Assembly (NCBI RefSeq): GCF_002776695.1
Contig: NZ_LFJC01000003.1
Coordinates: forward strand, 6,475,235 to 6,539,234
Reading direction: 5' to 3'
DNA: 64,000 nt
Source of the DNA: Bradyrhizobium nitroreducens
Lineage (GTDB): Bacteria; Pseudomonadota; Alphaproteobacteria; Rhizobiales; Xanthobacteraceae
Shown: in pieces, positions 53,627 to 61,821 of the stretch
Layout of the letters: each line of letters opens with the position of its first letter
How positions within the stretch are numbered: the first letter of the stretch is position 1
Notes under the pieces: model-generated
Seen by the model: only the letters and a program-made list of their open reading frames with translations
Databases searched by the model: none
What the model was told of the DNA's origin: nothing
Translations under genes and position numbers: made by a program

Positions 53627-54192
53627 GTCACAGCCTCCGGTCGTCGTCGGAGCGCGCCGGTCTTGAGATGCCGCAGAAGCGCAGCCGCCTCCAACGGCGG
53701 CCGACGCTCGATCCTGCGATACGCGCGTCCATCGGCCGTGCGGGAGACCAGGCCGTGATCGCATAGCGCACGGCGGAGCAAGGCATCGTCGGCAAAGGCG
53801 TGCCGACTGTTCAACAGCGTCTTGACTTCCGGCTCGGCCAGACTGCACCGCGGCGGGAAGCCGGCCCACAACACCCAGAGGCTCAGCTGCTGCAGATTGT
53901 GGCGGGCAGGCCAGCGCAGCAGCCTGCCGTGCTCGTCGAAATGGCGCGCCGCGCGTTGCACGCGTTTCAGATCGACCGTCTCTCTTTGAACAGCCGGCGC
54001 GCCGCGGTCAGCGGACGTGCACGCCGCACCTGCGCGGAAATGCTGATAATTCCTGTGTCCCGTCGCACGCGCAAGAATATTGAGCAGCTCGACGTGCCCC
54101 GGCGGCGAGGTTCGCTGCAGCAGCTGAGCGCGTACGGATTTCGCGAGCGCGGAGATGTCGCCCGCAACGAAGGCAATGGGAGTTCTGGCCAT
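53623..54192 (-). CDS. DUF2087 domain protein
   Basis: 189 residues from ATG 54192 (GAGG about 8 nt upstream). The C-terminal part (RWPARHNLQQLSLWVLWAGF to DHGLVSRTADGRAYRRIE) is a clear DUF2087 domain, which I know from putative regulators. The N-terminal part (ALAKSVRAQLL, then HVELLNILARATGHRNYQHF) resembles a short helical domain seen in glyoxalase-superfamily or DUF2087 partner proteins. It leads an operon with the hydrolase and HutD-like genes. Confidence 0.83.
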   Translation of the reverse strand: MARTPIAFVAGDISALAKSVRAQLLQRTSPPGHVELLNILARATGHRNYQHFRAGAACTSADRGAPAVQRETVDLKRVQRAARHFDEHGRLLRWPARHNLQQLSLWVLWAGFPPRCSLAEPEVKTLLNSRHAFADDALLRRALCDHGLVSRTADGRAYRRIERRPPLEAAALLRHLKTGALRRRPEAVT

Positions 54193-54434
54193 GACCAATC
54201 CTCTATGCGCCGATCCGGATAGGATTGTCGGAAGTCACCGGCTTACGACGCGGCACGAGGTTTGGTGTCGGTTCGATTGAGCCTTGCAGGTTTAGCTTCC
54301 CTCGCGGGACGGTGACGCCATGGGTGAACTGCAGACCCATGAAAATTCCTACTATAGACGCTCGTCTGGCTCAAGCCTGATGTGCGATACGGACGTCGTG
54401 ATTGGAGTGCCGGATGTCCTGGGCTCCAATGCCG

Positions 54435-56570
54435 CTATTTCGAAGCCAAGGCCGCCACGGGTCGCCAGGCCGCGTCGGGCGAGGCTGCTGCAAGTTGCCG
54501 GCAGCGGTCGCGCATCAGCTCGGCGGGACGATCATGGCCGCGCCGTTTCAGCACCGCATCGAAATCGGCCAGCGCATCGGCGAACCGCCGCGCGCGATAG
54601 GCGGCAAGGCCGCGCTCGTAATCGGCGATCCAGCCGATCGTCTCGCCGTCGATGATGCCCTCGCCCGTCATCCCGATCAGCTCGTAGACGGACAGCCCCT
54701 CCTCCCGTCCGTAGACCGCGATGCTATCGATCTCGCGCGTAATGACGGCGCCGCGTGCCAGGCGTTCGGTGGTCTCGCCGATCAGGATCTGCGTGCCATA
54801 GGATTTGTTGGCACCTTCGAGCCGGCTGGCGACGTTCACGGCATCGCCGATCACGGTGTAGTTCAGCCGCAGCTCCGAGCCGATATTGCCGACCAGCATG
54901 CGGCCAGAATTGATGCCGATCCGGATCTGCAGCGGCTGGCCGAGATCGTCGACCAGGCCGGACTCTTCCACCGCCTTGCGGCAAGCCAGCGCGGCGCGGC
55001 AGCACCTCGCGGCGTGATCGTCCTGCGGCTGCGGCGCGCCCCAGAACGCCATGACGGCATCGCCGATGAACTTGTCGATGGTGCCGCCATTGGCGACGAT
55101 GATCTCCGAGGTGACGTCGAGATAGCGCGAGAGCAGCGGCACGACGCGATCACCAAGCCGCTCGGACAGGCCGGTGAAACCGGCAATGTCGATGAACATC
55201 ACGCTGAGCTGCTGGATGCTGCCGCCGGGCCTTGCCTCGACGCCCTGGCGCAGCAGGCCACGGACCAGATCGGCCGGGATGAATTTGCGGAACGCGGACA
55301 GGCCGGACGCCATCTCGGCAATCGCGCCCGACAGGCTCGCGATCTCCTTGAGCCGCGAGGGGTGGCGGCGGACCTGCTCCAGCGCGAAGGCCTCGACATG
55401 ACGAAGCTCGCCGACCACGCGCGACAGCGGCGCGGCGATGACGGACCGCGCCAGCATCGCGGAAGCCAGCGCGGCGAGCACCGCGCCGACGGCGAGGCCG
55501 AGGATCAGGCGCTGCAGCGTCGTTTCGACCGGCCCGAGAAATTCGGCCTCGGGGATCACGGTGGCGAGCGACCAGCCGGGAAACGGCAGCGGAGTCAACG
55601 CAACCTCATACGCCGCGCCGCCCGAGGTGAGCCGGCTTCGCCAGGCCTCCTTGCGGCCGACCTCGCCCGCTCTGTCGAGCGCTGCGCGCGCCAATGGAAG
55701 AAGCGTGATATCGCCGCGCGCGGGGTGGAGCTCGTCGGCCTCCTTGTCCGGCGCGGCGACGAGCTCGCCGCTGCCATCGACGATGAAGGCGGTCCCCGTG
55801 CGCCCGACCTCGAGCTGCGACAGGAAGCGCGCCAGCCTGGTATATTCGATGATGACGGCCAGAACGCCTTGCCGCTCCTGATAGACGTCGATCGGCCCCG
55901 CGAAGGCGATCGAGGGCCGCTCGCCGGTGGCATGATCCATCACCCTGAACCATTGCGGGTCGTCCGCGCTGAGCCCGGCCTTGAACCAGGCCTGATCGGC
56001 GACACGGAACGCAGTCGGCTCGAAGCGGCGATTGGCGAATTCGATGTCGCCGGGCACCACGTCATATTCATCCACGCGGCGCTCGCCTGGGTGATCCGTC
56101 AGCGAGATCTCCATCATCTCCAGGCGACGATCGCCGAGCTTGTGCGCGGCGAAGAAGGAGCCGTCGGGCCAGCCGAAGGCGACCCAGGAGATCGTCGCCT
56201 GCGACTGCAATTGCGACAGAAACACGAACTCGCGCTTGTCGGCCTCGCGGGTGTCGAGCACGTTCTGCAGAAACAGCGTGCGGATCGCGGTGTGCGCGGC
56301 ACGCGCCTCGTCGACGATGGCCGAGACCTCCTTGCGCACCGCCGCCACGATCTGCTCGTTGATGGTCGAGGCGAGTTGGCGGCTGGTCGCCTCCGCCGTG
56401 CGCCACCAGAGCAGGCTGGAGAGCCCGGCCGTCAGCAGGATCGCCGCCAGGACCAGCGCCGACACCGCGAGGCGGATGCTGACCGTCATCCTCGCGATCG
56501 CCTGCAGCCGCCGTTCGGGATCAACCTTCATCGCTGCCTTCGCCTGCCGGTCCGCTGGAGCCACTGACAT
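54435..56570 (-). CDS. Membrane-bound class III adenylate cyclase with Cache sensor
   Basis: 711 residues from ATG 56570. One membrane helix lies near residues 30-52. A large periplasmic Cache-type sensor follows (about 60-310), with a second helix near 340-365 and a HAMP-like linker. The cyclase domain (about 445-630) has VMFIDIAGFTGLSERLGD and FIGDAVMAFWGAP, plus NYTVIGDAVNVASRLE. The C-terminal segment looks like a helical tail with TPR-like character. It is transcribed away from the bufferin operon. Confidence 0.93.
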   Translation of the reverse strand: MSVAPADRQAKAAMKVDPERRLQAIARMTVSIRLAVSALVLAAILLTAGLSSLLWWRTAEATSRQLASTINEQIVAAVRKEVSAIVDEARAAHTAIRTLFLQNVLDTREADKREFVFLSQLQSQATISWVAFGWPDGSFFAAHKLGDRRLEMMEISLTDHPGERRVDEYDVVPGDIEFANRRFEPTAFRVADQAWFKAGLSADDPQWFRVMDHATGERPSIAFAGPIDVYQERQGVLAVIIEYTRLARFLSQLEVGRTGTAFIVDGSGELVAAPDKEADELHPARGDITLLPLARAALDRAGEVGRKEAWRSRLTSGGAAYEVALTPLPFPGWSLATVIPEAEFLGPVETTLQRLILGLAVGAVLAALASAMLARSVIAAPLSRVVGELRHVEAFALEQVRRHPSRLKEIASLSGAIAEMASGLSAFRKFIPADLVRGLLRQGVEARPGGSIQQLSVMFIDIAGFTGLSERLGDRVVPLLSRYLDVTSEIIVANGGTIDKFIGDAVMAFWGAPQPQDDHAARCCRAALACRKAVEESGLVDDLGQPLQIRIGINSGRMLVGNIGSELRLNYTVIGDAVNVASRLEGANKSYGTQILIGETTERLARGAVITREIDSIAVYGREEGLSVYELIGMTGEGIIDGETIGWIADYERGLAAYRARRFADALADFDAVLKRRGHDRPAELMRDRCRQLAAASPDAAWRPVAALASK

Positions 56571-56844
56571 TGCTCTACGCCGCGGACGCTCGCCCGTTAC
56601 ATCTGGCCGGAAACGGGCCCGCGCCGCCAATGCCCGGTGGCTACCGTCTCGATAGACCCTAGGCATTGGCCTTGAGCGGACGCCTGGCCGCAAATACCAG
56701 CCCAAGCGCACCGGCGGTGCGCCCGATCCAATCGGTCTCACGGGTTCGTGAGCGGCCCTTCAGTAACGCGGGCTGCCTGCGCATCGAAGGAGACCATGCG
56801 CGCATCGCCGGCCAGGGGATGCCATCTCGAACAGGAGAATATCG

Positions 56845-57150
56845 ATGTCTGCCAAACATGCCGTCACCTCGCTCGTCCTCGCCGGCGCGGTATCGACTGC
56901 GCTCGCGACCCTCGCCGCCGCCGGCCCGCTGACCAAGGCCGAGGGCGAGGCTGCAATGGCCGCCAAGAAGGAGAAGTGCTTCGGCGTCGCGCTGAAGGGC
57001 CAGAACGATTGCGCGGCGGGACCGGGCACGACCTGCCAGGGCACCTCGACCGTCGACTTCCAGGGCAACGCCTGGAAATTCGTGCAGGGCGGCACCTGCA
57101 CCAGCATCGAGCTGCCGAACGGCAAGAAGGGTTCGCTCAAGCCGGTCTGA
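56845..57150 (+). CDS. bufA1: Bufferin-type precursor, DUF2282
   Basis: 101 residues. It has a signal peptide (about 1-26) and a mature part with four cysteines (KCFGV, DCAAG, TCQGT, TCTSI), as in DUF2282 peptides. Such peptides are RiPP-like and are modified by MNIO enzymes, giving thioamide or other copper-binding groups. AGGAG-type purines precede the start. First gene of bufA-bufB-bufC-DoxX. It probably sequesters copper in the periplasm. Family function is established only for a few members, so the metal here is inferred. Confidence 0.88.
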   Translation: MSAKHAVTSLVLAGAVSTALATLAAAGPLTKAEGEAAMAAKKEKCFGVALKGQNDCAAGPGTTCQGTSTVDFQGNAWKFVQGGTCTSIELPNGKKGSLKPV

Positions 57151-57193
57151 CGGACGGCGCGACGCCGCCAGCAAGCACGAACGGAGCAGCACG

Positions 57194-58111
57194 ATGAGCA
57201 CGGTGATCCAGCCGACCCGACCCGCAGCCATGCCGCTTCGCTTCGCAATGCCGATCGGGGGCGTCGCCGGGACGAGCTTCAAGCCGGAGCATCTGGCTGA
57301 TATCCTCGAGGCAGGACCTCGGCGTGGCTTCTTCGAGGTCCACGCCGAGAACTACATGGGCGATGGCGGCCCGCCGCATCGCGCCCTGGAAGCGATCCGC
57401 CGCGACCATCCGCTGTCCCTGCACGGCGTCTGCATGTCGATTGGCGGCCCCCGGCCGCTCGACAAGGCCCATCTGGCACGCTTCCGCAGTCTCGTCGCGC
57501 GCTACCAGCCGGCGCTGGTGTCCGAGCATCTGGCCTGGTCCACGCATGAAACCAGCTTCTTCAACGATCTGTTGCCCCTGCCCTACACCGAAGCGACGCT
57601 GGCTTGCGTCTGCGACCACATCGACCAGGTGCAGGAGGCGATCCGCCGGCCGCTGCTGCTGGAAAACCCGTCGACCTATGTCGCCTTCCGCGACTCCGCG
57701 ATGCGCGAGACCGAGTTCATCCGCGCGGTTACCGAGCGCACCGGCTGCGGACTGCTGCTCGACGTCAACAATGTGTTCGTCTCCGCGACCAATCACGGCT
57801 ACTCGGCGCTCGACTATCTCGCCGACTTCCCGCTGTCGCGCGTCCAGGAAATCCATCTTGCCGGCCATGCCGAGCAGGCCGACGACGAAGGCGACCTGCT
57901 GCTGATCGACAGTCATGACGGTCCGGTCGCCGACGCCGTCTGGAAGCTCTACGAGATCGTCATCCAGCGCCGCGGCGCGGTGCCGACGCTGATCGAATGG
58001 GACAGCAAGATTCCGGACTGGCCGGTGCTGCAAGCGGAGGCTGCTGCCGCACAGGCGATCCTCGACCGTGATCAGGCCGCTGTGTTTGCGGGAGAGCGTC
58101 ATGCTGCCTGA
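57194..58111 (+). CDS. bufB1: MNIO-family (DUF692) multinuclear iron oxidase
   Basis: 305 residues with a TIM-barrel. Metal-ligand motifs are visible: VHAENYMGDGG, SEHLAWS, LLENPST, LLDVNNVFVS, EIHLAGH and DSHDGPV. MNIO enzymes oxidise cysteines of the bufferin precursor made by the preceding gene. Starting 43 bp after the precursor gene and overlapping the partner gene by 11 bp, it fits an operon. Iron clusters and substrate are inferred from family. Confidence 0.93.
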   Translation: MSTVIQPTRPAAMPLRFAMPIGGVAGTSFKPEHLADILEAGPRRGFFEVHAENYMGDGGPPHRALEAIRRDHPLSLHGVCMSIGGPRPLDKAHLARFRSLVARYQPALVSEHLAWSTHETSFFNDLLPLPYTEATLACVCDHIDQVQEAIRRPLLLENPSTYVAFRDSAMRETEFIRAVTERTGCGLLLDVNNVFVSATNHGYSALDYLADFPLSRVQEIHLAGHAEQADDEGDLLLIDSHDGPVADAVWKLYEIVIQRRGAVPTLIEWDSKIPDWPVLQAEAAAAQAILDRDQAAVFAGERHAA

Positions 58112-58883
58112 ACCCAGCCTGCCCTTTGCCGCTGCCTTCGCGCCGGCGCTGCTGGATCCCGCGCGCAGCACGCCTTCGGTCGTGACCGGCCCGAACGGCA
58201 AGGCCGCCGGCCGCCGTTACGACGTCTACCGCAACAACGTCACGGTCAGCCTGATCGACGCCCTGGCTGCGGTCTATCCGGCGGTGCAGCGCATCACCGG
58301 ACCTGAGTTCTTCCGCGCCATGGCGCGCTTCCATGTTCGCAGCCATCCGCCGACCTCGCCGCTGCTGTTCGAATATGGCCGCGATTTTCCGGCGTTCATC
58401 GAAGCTTATGAGCATGCGCAGGATATGCCCTGGCTAGCCGATGTCGCGCGTATCGAACGGGCCTGGCTTGATGCCTATCACGCCGCCGATGCCGCGCCAT
58501 TGTCGCCGGCCCGGCTCTCGGCGGTGACGCCCGATCACCTGGCCGATCTGGTGTTCGTTCCACATCCGGCCGCGCGATGCCTGCGCTCGCAATATGCGGC
58601 CGTGACGATCTTTGCCGCCAACCGCGATGGCGCACCGCTCCCGCGCATCGATGCCTCGACGCCGGAGGATGCGCTGATCACGCGACCCGCATTCGACGTC
58701 ACCGTGCACCGCCTTCCGCCCGGCGGCGCGGTGTTTGCCGATGGTCTGATTTCGGGCCTGTCGCTCGGCGAGGCCGCGGCGTCGGCGCTGGACGCGGCAG
58801 CTGGATTCGACATTGCCGCAAATATCGCCGGGTTGATCGAAGCCGGCACCTTCATCTCGCTCGCCTGCGGAGACCCCTCATGA
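58101..58883 (+). CDS. bufC1: BufC/HvfC-like DUF2063 partner protein
   Basis: 260 residues from ATG 58101, after GGAGAGC; an upstream ATG in the same frame at 58068 lies inside the MNIO gene. The N-terminal part (RYDVYRNNVTVSLIDALAAVYP, MARFHVRSHPP) is the DUF2063 domain typical of MNIO partners, which recruit the precursor to the enzyme. It overlaps the DoxX-family gene by ATGA. Confidence 0.9.
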   Translation: MLPEPSLPFAAAFAPALLDPARSTPSVVTGPNGKAAGRRYDVYRNNVTVSLIDALAAVYPAVQRITGPEFFRAMARFHVRSHPPTSPLLFEYGRDFPAFIEAYEHAQDMPWLADVARIERAWLDAYHAADAAPLSPARLSAVTPDHLADLVFVPHPAARCLRSQYAAVTIFAANRDGAPLPRIDASTPEDALITRPAFDVTVHRLPPGGAVFADGLISGLSLGEAAASALDAAAGFDIAANIAGLIEAGTFISLACGDPS

Positions 58884-59389
58884 TCACGGACCAACACATG
58901 ACCACCGACAGCAGCCTGCCGTCGCCCTGGTTGCTCGTCGACCGGGCCAATCGTCTGGTTCAGATTCTCGCCACGCCTTCGCTGGTCCAGCTCGTGCTGC
59001 GCCTCGCGCTGGCCGTGCCGTTCTGGCGATCCGGCATGCTCAAATGGGGCGGCTTCCTGAAGCTGAACGACACCGCCGTGACGCTGTTCAGCGACGAGTT
59101 CATGCTGCATCTGCCGGGCGGCCCCTATCACTTTCCGGCGCCGGCGGTGATGGCGTTCCTGTCGGGCTGCGGCGAGATCATGTTTCCGATCCTGCTTGTG
59201 CTGGGGCTCGGCACAAGGTTCGCAGGGCTCGGACTTCTGTTCATGACCATCGTCGTCGAGCTCACGGTGCCCGACGGCTGGCCGATCCACCTCACCTGGG
59301 CGGCGATGGCCCTCGGCATCATGGCTTACGGGCCCGGGAACATCTCGCTCGACCACCTCATCTGTCGCGCCCGATCGCACGCGCGATAG
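58880..59389 (+). CDS. DoxX-family membrane protein of the bufferin operon
   Basis: 169 residues from ATG 58880 (overlap ATGA with BufC; GGAGAC upstream). Four predicted membrane helices; VPFWRSGMLKWGGF and GGPYHF are typical of the DoxX family. DoxX genes often close bufferin and gig-type gold/copper operons and may supply electrons or quinone contacts. The exact role is not known. Confidence 0.9.
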   Translation: MITDQHMTTDSSLPSPWLLVDRANRLVQILATPSLVQLVLRLALAVPFWRSGMLKWGGFLKLNDTAVTLFSDEFMLHLPGGPYHFPAPAVMAFLSGCGEIMFPILLVLGLGTRFAGLGLLFMTIVVELTVPDGWPIHLTWAAMALGIMAYGPGNISLDHLICRARSHAR

Positions 59390-59418
59390 ACACCCGATTT
59401 TTGTGTCCACAAGCACTC

Positions 59419-59540
59419 CGTCATCCTGAGGTGCGCGCCCTTGCGCGCCTCGAAGGATGGGCCGCGGGCGCCTGTAGCCCATCCTTCGAGGCTCACCTTG
59501 CGATGCGAATGCATCGCAAGGTGAGCACCTCAGGATGACG
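59419..59540. repeat. Compound palindromic intergenic element
   Basis: Nested inverted repeats. Outer arms: CGTCATCCTGAGGTG (59419-59433) and its complement (59526-59540). Inner arms: CCTCGAAGGATGGG (59448-59461) with its complement (59478-59491). A further perfect 16-bp stem with loop GAAT lies at 59491-59526. This matches the ATCCTGAGG/CTTCGAGACG style of dispersed palindromes common in Bradyrhizobium, as I recall. It separates the convergent DoxX and SDR genes and may end transcription from both sides. Confidence 0.85.
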
Positions 59541-59570
59541 TCAGTGGGTGTGTTGACGTCGCTAGGCCTC

Positions 59571-60416
59571 TCACATCCCGCTCAGGCCGCTATCCACCGC
59601 CAGCGTCTGTGCTGTGACATAGACGCTTTCGTCCGAGAGAAAGAACAGCACGGCGTAGGCGATCTCCCAGGCCGTGGCCTGGCGGCCGAAGGGAACATGG
59701 CCCTTGCCGCGATTGGGGCGGCCGGCGCCGGCTTCGCGGCCGTTCGGGGTGTCGACGAGGCCGGGATAGACGAGGTTGGCGCGGATGCCGCGGCGCGATC
59801 CGAGATGGGCGATGTTGCGCATCAGCCCGCCGAGCGCCGCTTTCGATGAATCATACACGGCCATTTGCGAGCCCGCCTTCAGCGCGGCGATCGAGGAGAT
59901 GAAGACGATGGCGCCGCCATCGTCGAATTTCGGCAAGCCTGCGCGGCAGCACAGCATAGGACCGCGGACGTTGACGTCGTAGATCTTGTTCCACTCCTCG
60001 GGGCTGACATTGTCGAGCCCGGTCTTGCCGAAGGTACCGATGTTCAGCACCATGCCGTCGAGGCCGCCCATCGCGCGATGCGCCTCCTCGATCATGCGGA
60101 CGACGTCTGCTTCCGACGTGACGTCCGCGGCAATCGCGAAGGCCTCGCCGCCTTCGCCGGTGATGCGCTTGACCGTCTGCTCGGCGGAGCTGCGGTTGAG
60201 ATCGGCGACCGCGACCTTGGCGCCCTCGCGTGCGCACAACATGCTCATGGCGCGGCCGTTGCCGATCGGATCGGTGGCCGCGTCGAACACCCGCTGGCCA
60301 CCACCGACGATGAGGATACGGCGCCCCTTCAACCGCCCCCTCCCCGGCGCTTCGCCCAAGGACTCCGCGCTGGGTGGACGAACGTAACGCTCCGACTTGG
60401 TCTCGGTCTCCGTCAT
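59571..60416 (-). CDS. Short-chain dehydrogenase/reductase
   Basis: 281 residues. The N-terminal dinucleotide region (ILIVGGGQRVFD, with GNGRAMSM) deviates from the usual TGxxxGxG. The catalytic segment is intact: Ser in FISSIAALKAG and YDSSK. The C-terminal end is typical (LAVDSGLSGM). It is cotranscribed with the carboxymuconolactone decarboxylase-like gene, 9 bp upstream. The role is probably in degradation of an aromatic or hydroxylated compound; this is inferred from neighbours. Confidence 0.9.
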   Translation of the reverse strand: MTETETKSERYVRPPSAESLGEAPGRGRLKGRRILIVGGGQRVFDAATDPIGNGRAMSMLCAREGAKVAVADLNRSSAEQTVKRITGEGGEAFAIAADVTSEADVVRMIEEAHRAMGGLDGMVLNIGTFGKTGLDNVSPEEWNKIYDVNVRGPMLCCRAGLPKFDDGGAIVFISSIAALKAGSQMAVYDSSKAALGGLMRNIAHLGSRRGIRANLVYPGLVDTPNGREAGAGRPNRGKGHVPFGRQATAWEIAYAVLFFLSDESVYVTAQTLAVDSGLSGM

Positions 60417-60425
60417 CTCCGCCGC

Positions 60426-60977
60426 CTACTTCTTGCCGCCGTCATAGACCTTCATGCCGGCGGCGGGATCGAGATCTGTTTCGGTCGCCTCGGTCAGGCG
60501 CGCCATCATCATGTAGAAGCCGAGCGCAACGATCGATTCGACGATCTCCTGGTCGCTGAAGTGCTTTCGCACGGACGCGAAGGTCGCCTCGGGAACGCGG
60601 ACGTTCTCGACGACCTCGCGGCCGAACTTGAGCAGCGCGCGTTCGGCCTCGCTCAAGCCGGCCGCATCGTAGTCGCCACGCTCGACCGCATCGACCTGCG
60701 CCTGCGTGCAGCCGACGCCGAGTGCGATCGGCACGTGCTGGCGCCATTCATAGGCGCCGCCCTCGAGCTGGGCCGCCTGGAGGATCAGCAGCTCGCGGTT
60801 GACGGCGCTGAGCTTCTGCTTGTGCAGGATCGAATTGCCGAGCCGCATCGCCGGGATCATGTTGGCCTCGGCATGGGCCATCATGCGGAAGATGTTGAGC
60901 TTGACCGGCATGCGGTCGAACGAGGCACGGATGTCGCCGCTCGTCGTCTCCGGATCAATCAGGGGCAGCCTTGCCAC
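60426..60977 (-). CDS. Carboxymuconolactone decarboxylase-family protein
   Basis: 183 residues from GTG 60977, with GGGAG at a 6-nt spacing; an upstream ATG at 61019 lacks a ribosome site. It has the family's helical core (AVNRELLILQAAQLEGGAYEW, HFSDQEIVESIVALGFY), with the usual Cys replaced in part by other residues, so AhpD-like activity is not assured. It overlaps the TetR gene by 23 bp and leads into the SDR gene. Confidence 0.88.
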   Translation of the reverse strand: MARLPLIDPETTSGDIRASFDRMPVKLNIFRMMAHAEANMIPAMRLGNSILHKQKLSAVNRELLILQAAQLEGGAYEWRQHVPIALGVGCTQAQVDAVERGDYDAAGLSEAERALLKFGREVVENVRVPEATFASVRKHFSDQEIVESIVALGFYMMMARLTEATETDLDPAAGMKVYDGGKK

Positions 60978-61653
60978 GATTCTCTCCCTTTGTTTTTCGT
61001 TTCTTGTTGCCGTCGCCATTATCCGCCGCAATCAGCGACAGGAAGAAGGACAGATAACGGTCGATCGCCTCGATCACCTTCGGCCGCGGCGAGGGCGCCG
61101 CGCCCATCACGTAATGCTCGAGGCGGATATAGATCAGGCCGGCGGCGAACAGCCGGGCGGTCTCGCGCGGATCGGTGGTCGAGATCAGGCCCGCCAGCGC
61201 AAAACCGCGGAAATAATCCGTCATCATGCTCTGCTCGCGCGCGTAGAAATGGTCGGCGAACTTGGCACGGATGCCTGGGACGCGGTTACGCTCGGCGGTG
61301 ATCACCTTCTGGAACTGGTGCTCGCGCGGGTCGGACCATTGCTCGACGAGGTCGAGCGCGAACTGGCGGCAGAACGCCGCGGGCTGGCGCGCGAGCTGCT
61401 TGTAGCGCGGCTCCTCCAGCCGGCTCGCCGAACTGGCGGGGCCATGCTCGCTGACGATCGCTTCCAGGATCGCGGCCTTGCCGGGAAAGTGGTTGTAGAG
61501 GCTGCTCTCGCGAATGCCGACGCGGCGCGCGAGCTCGCGCATCGAGGCGCCGCCATAGCCGCTCTGCGCGAACAGATTGAGCGCCTCGGACAGGATGCGC
61601 TCCCGCGTCGTTGGCGCGGCCGCTTCCGCCGCGCTGGAGGTGTGGACAGCCAT
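60955..61653 (-). CDS. TetR-family transcriptional regulator
   Basis: 232 residues from ATG 61653; the frame is open far upstream but only this part is coding. The helix-turn-helix region (LFAQSGYGGASMRELARRVG, ESSLYNHFPGKAAI) is at about residues 26-66. First gene of an operon with the CMD-like and SDR genes. Twin palindromes just upstream (61660-61709) are the likely operators, controlling this operon and the divergent transporter genes. The inducer is unknown. Confidence 0.93.
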   Translation of the reverse strand: MAVHTSSAAEAAAPTTRERILSEALNLFAQSGYGGASMRELARRVGIRESSLYNHFPGKAAILEAIVSEHGPASSASRLEEPRYKQLARQPAAFCRQFALDLVEQWSDPREHQFQKVITAERNRVPGIRAKFADHFYAREQSMMTDYFRGFALAGLISTTDPRETARLFAAGLIYIRLEHYVMGAAPSPRPKVIEAIDRYLSFFLSLIAADNGDGNKKRKTKGENRGKAAPD

Positions 61654-61659
61654 GACGAC

Positions 61660-61709
61660 TTGACTAACGAACGATCGTTCGCTAGTCAACCGTACGAACG
61701 ATCGTTCGT
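61660..61709. promoter_or_regulatory. Twin TetR operators
   Basis: A near-perfect 30-bp palindrome (61660-61689) is centred on ACGAACGATCGTTCGC. A second, perfect 16-bp palindrome, ACGAACGATCGTTCGT, is at 61694-61709. The centres are 27 bp apart, about 2.5 helical turns. The first lies 7 bp before the TetR start codon. Confidence 0.88.
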
Positions 61710-61821
61710 TTGGCCAGCCTGGCGGCAACGGTCGCGGCCCGCAAGCCTGCTTCGGGCGCTGTTCTCGCGTTTCAACTCCGCTCCATCGAGAGGCGGAGAG
61801 CAATTTTGGGGAGACGACCTC

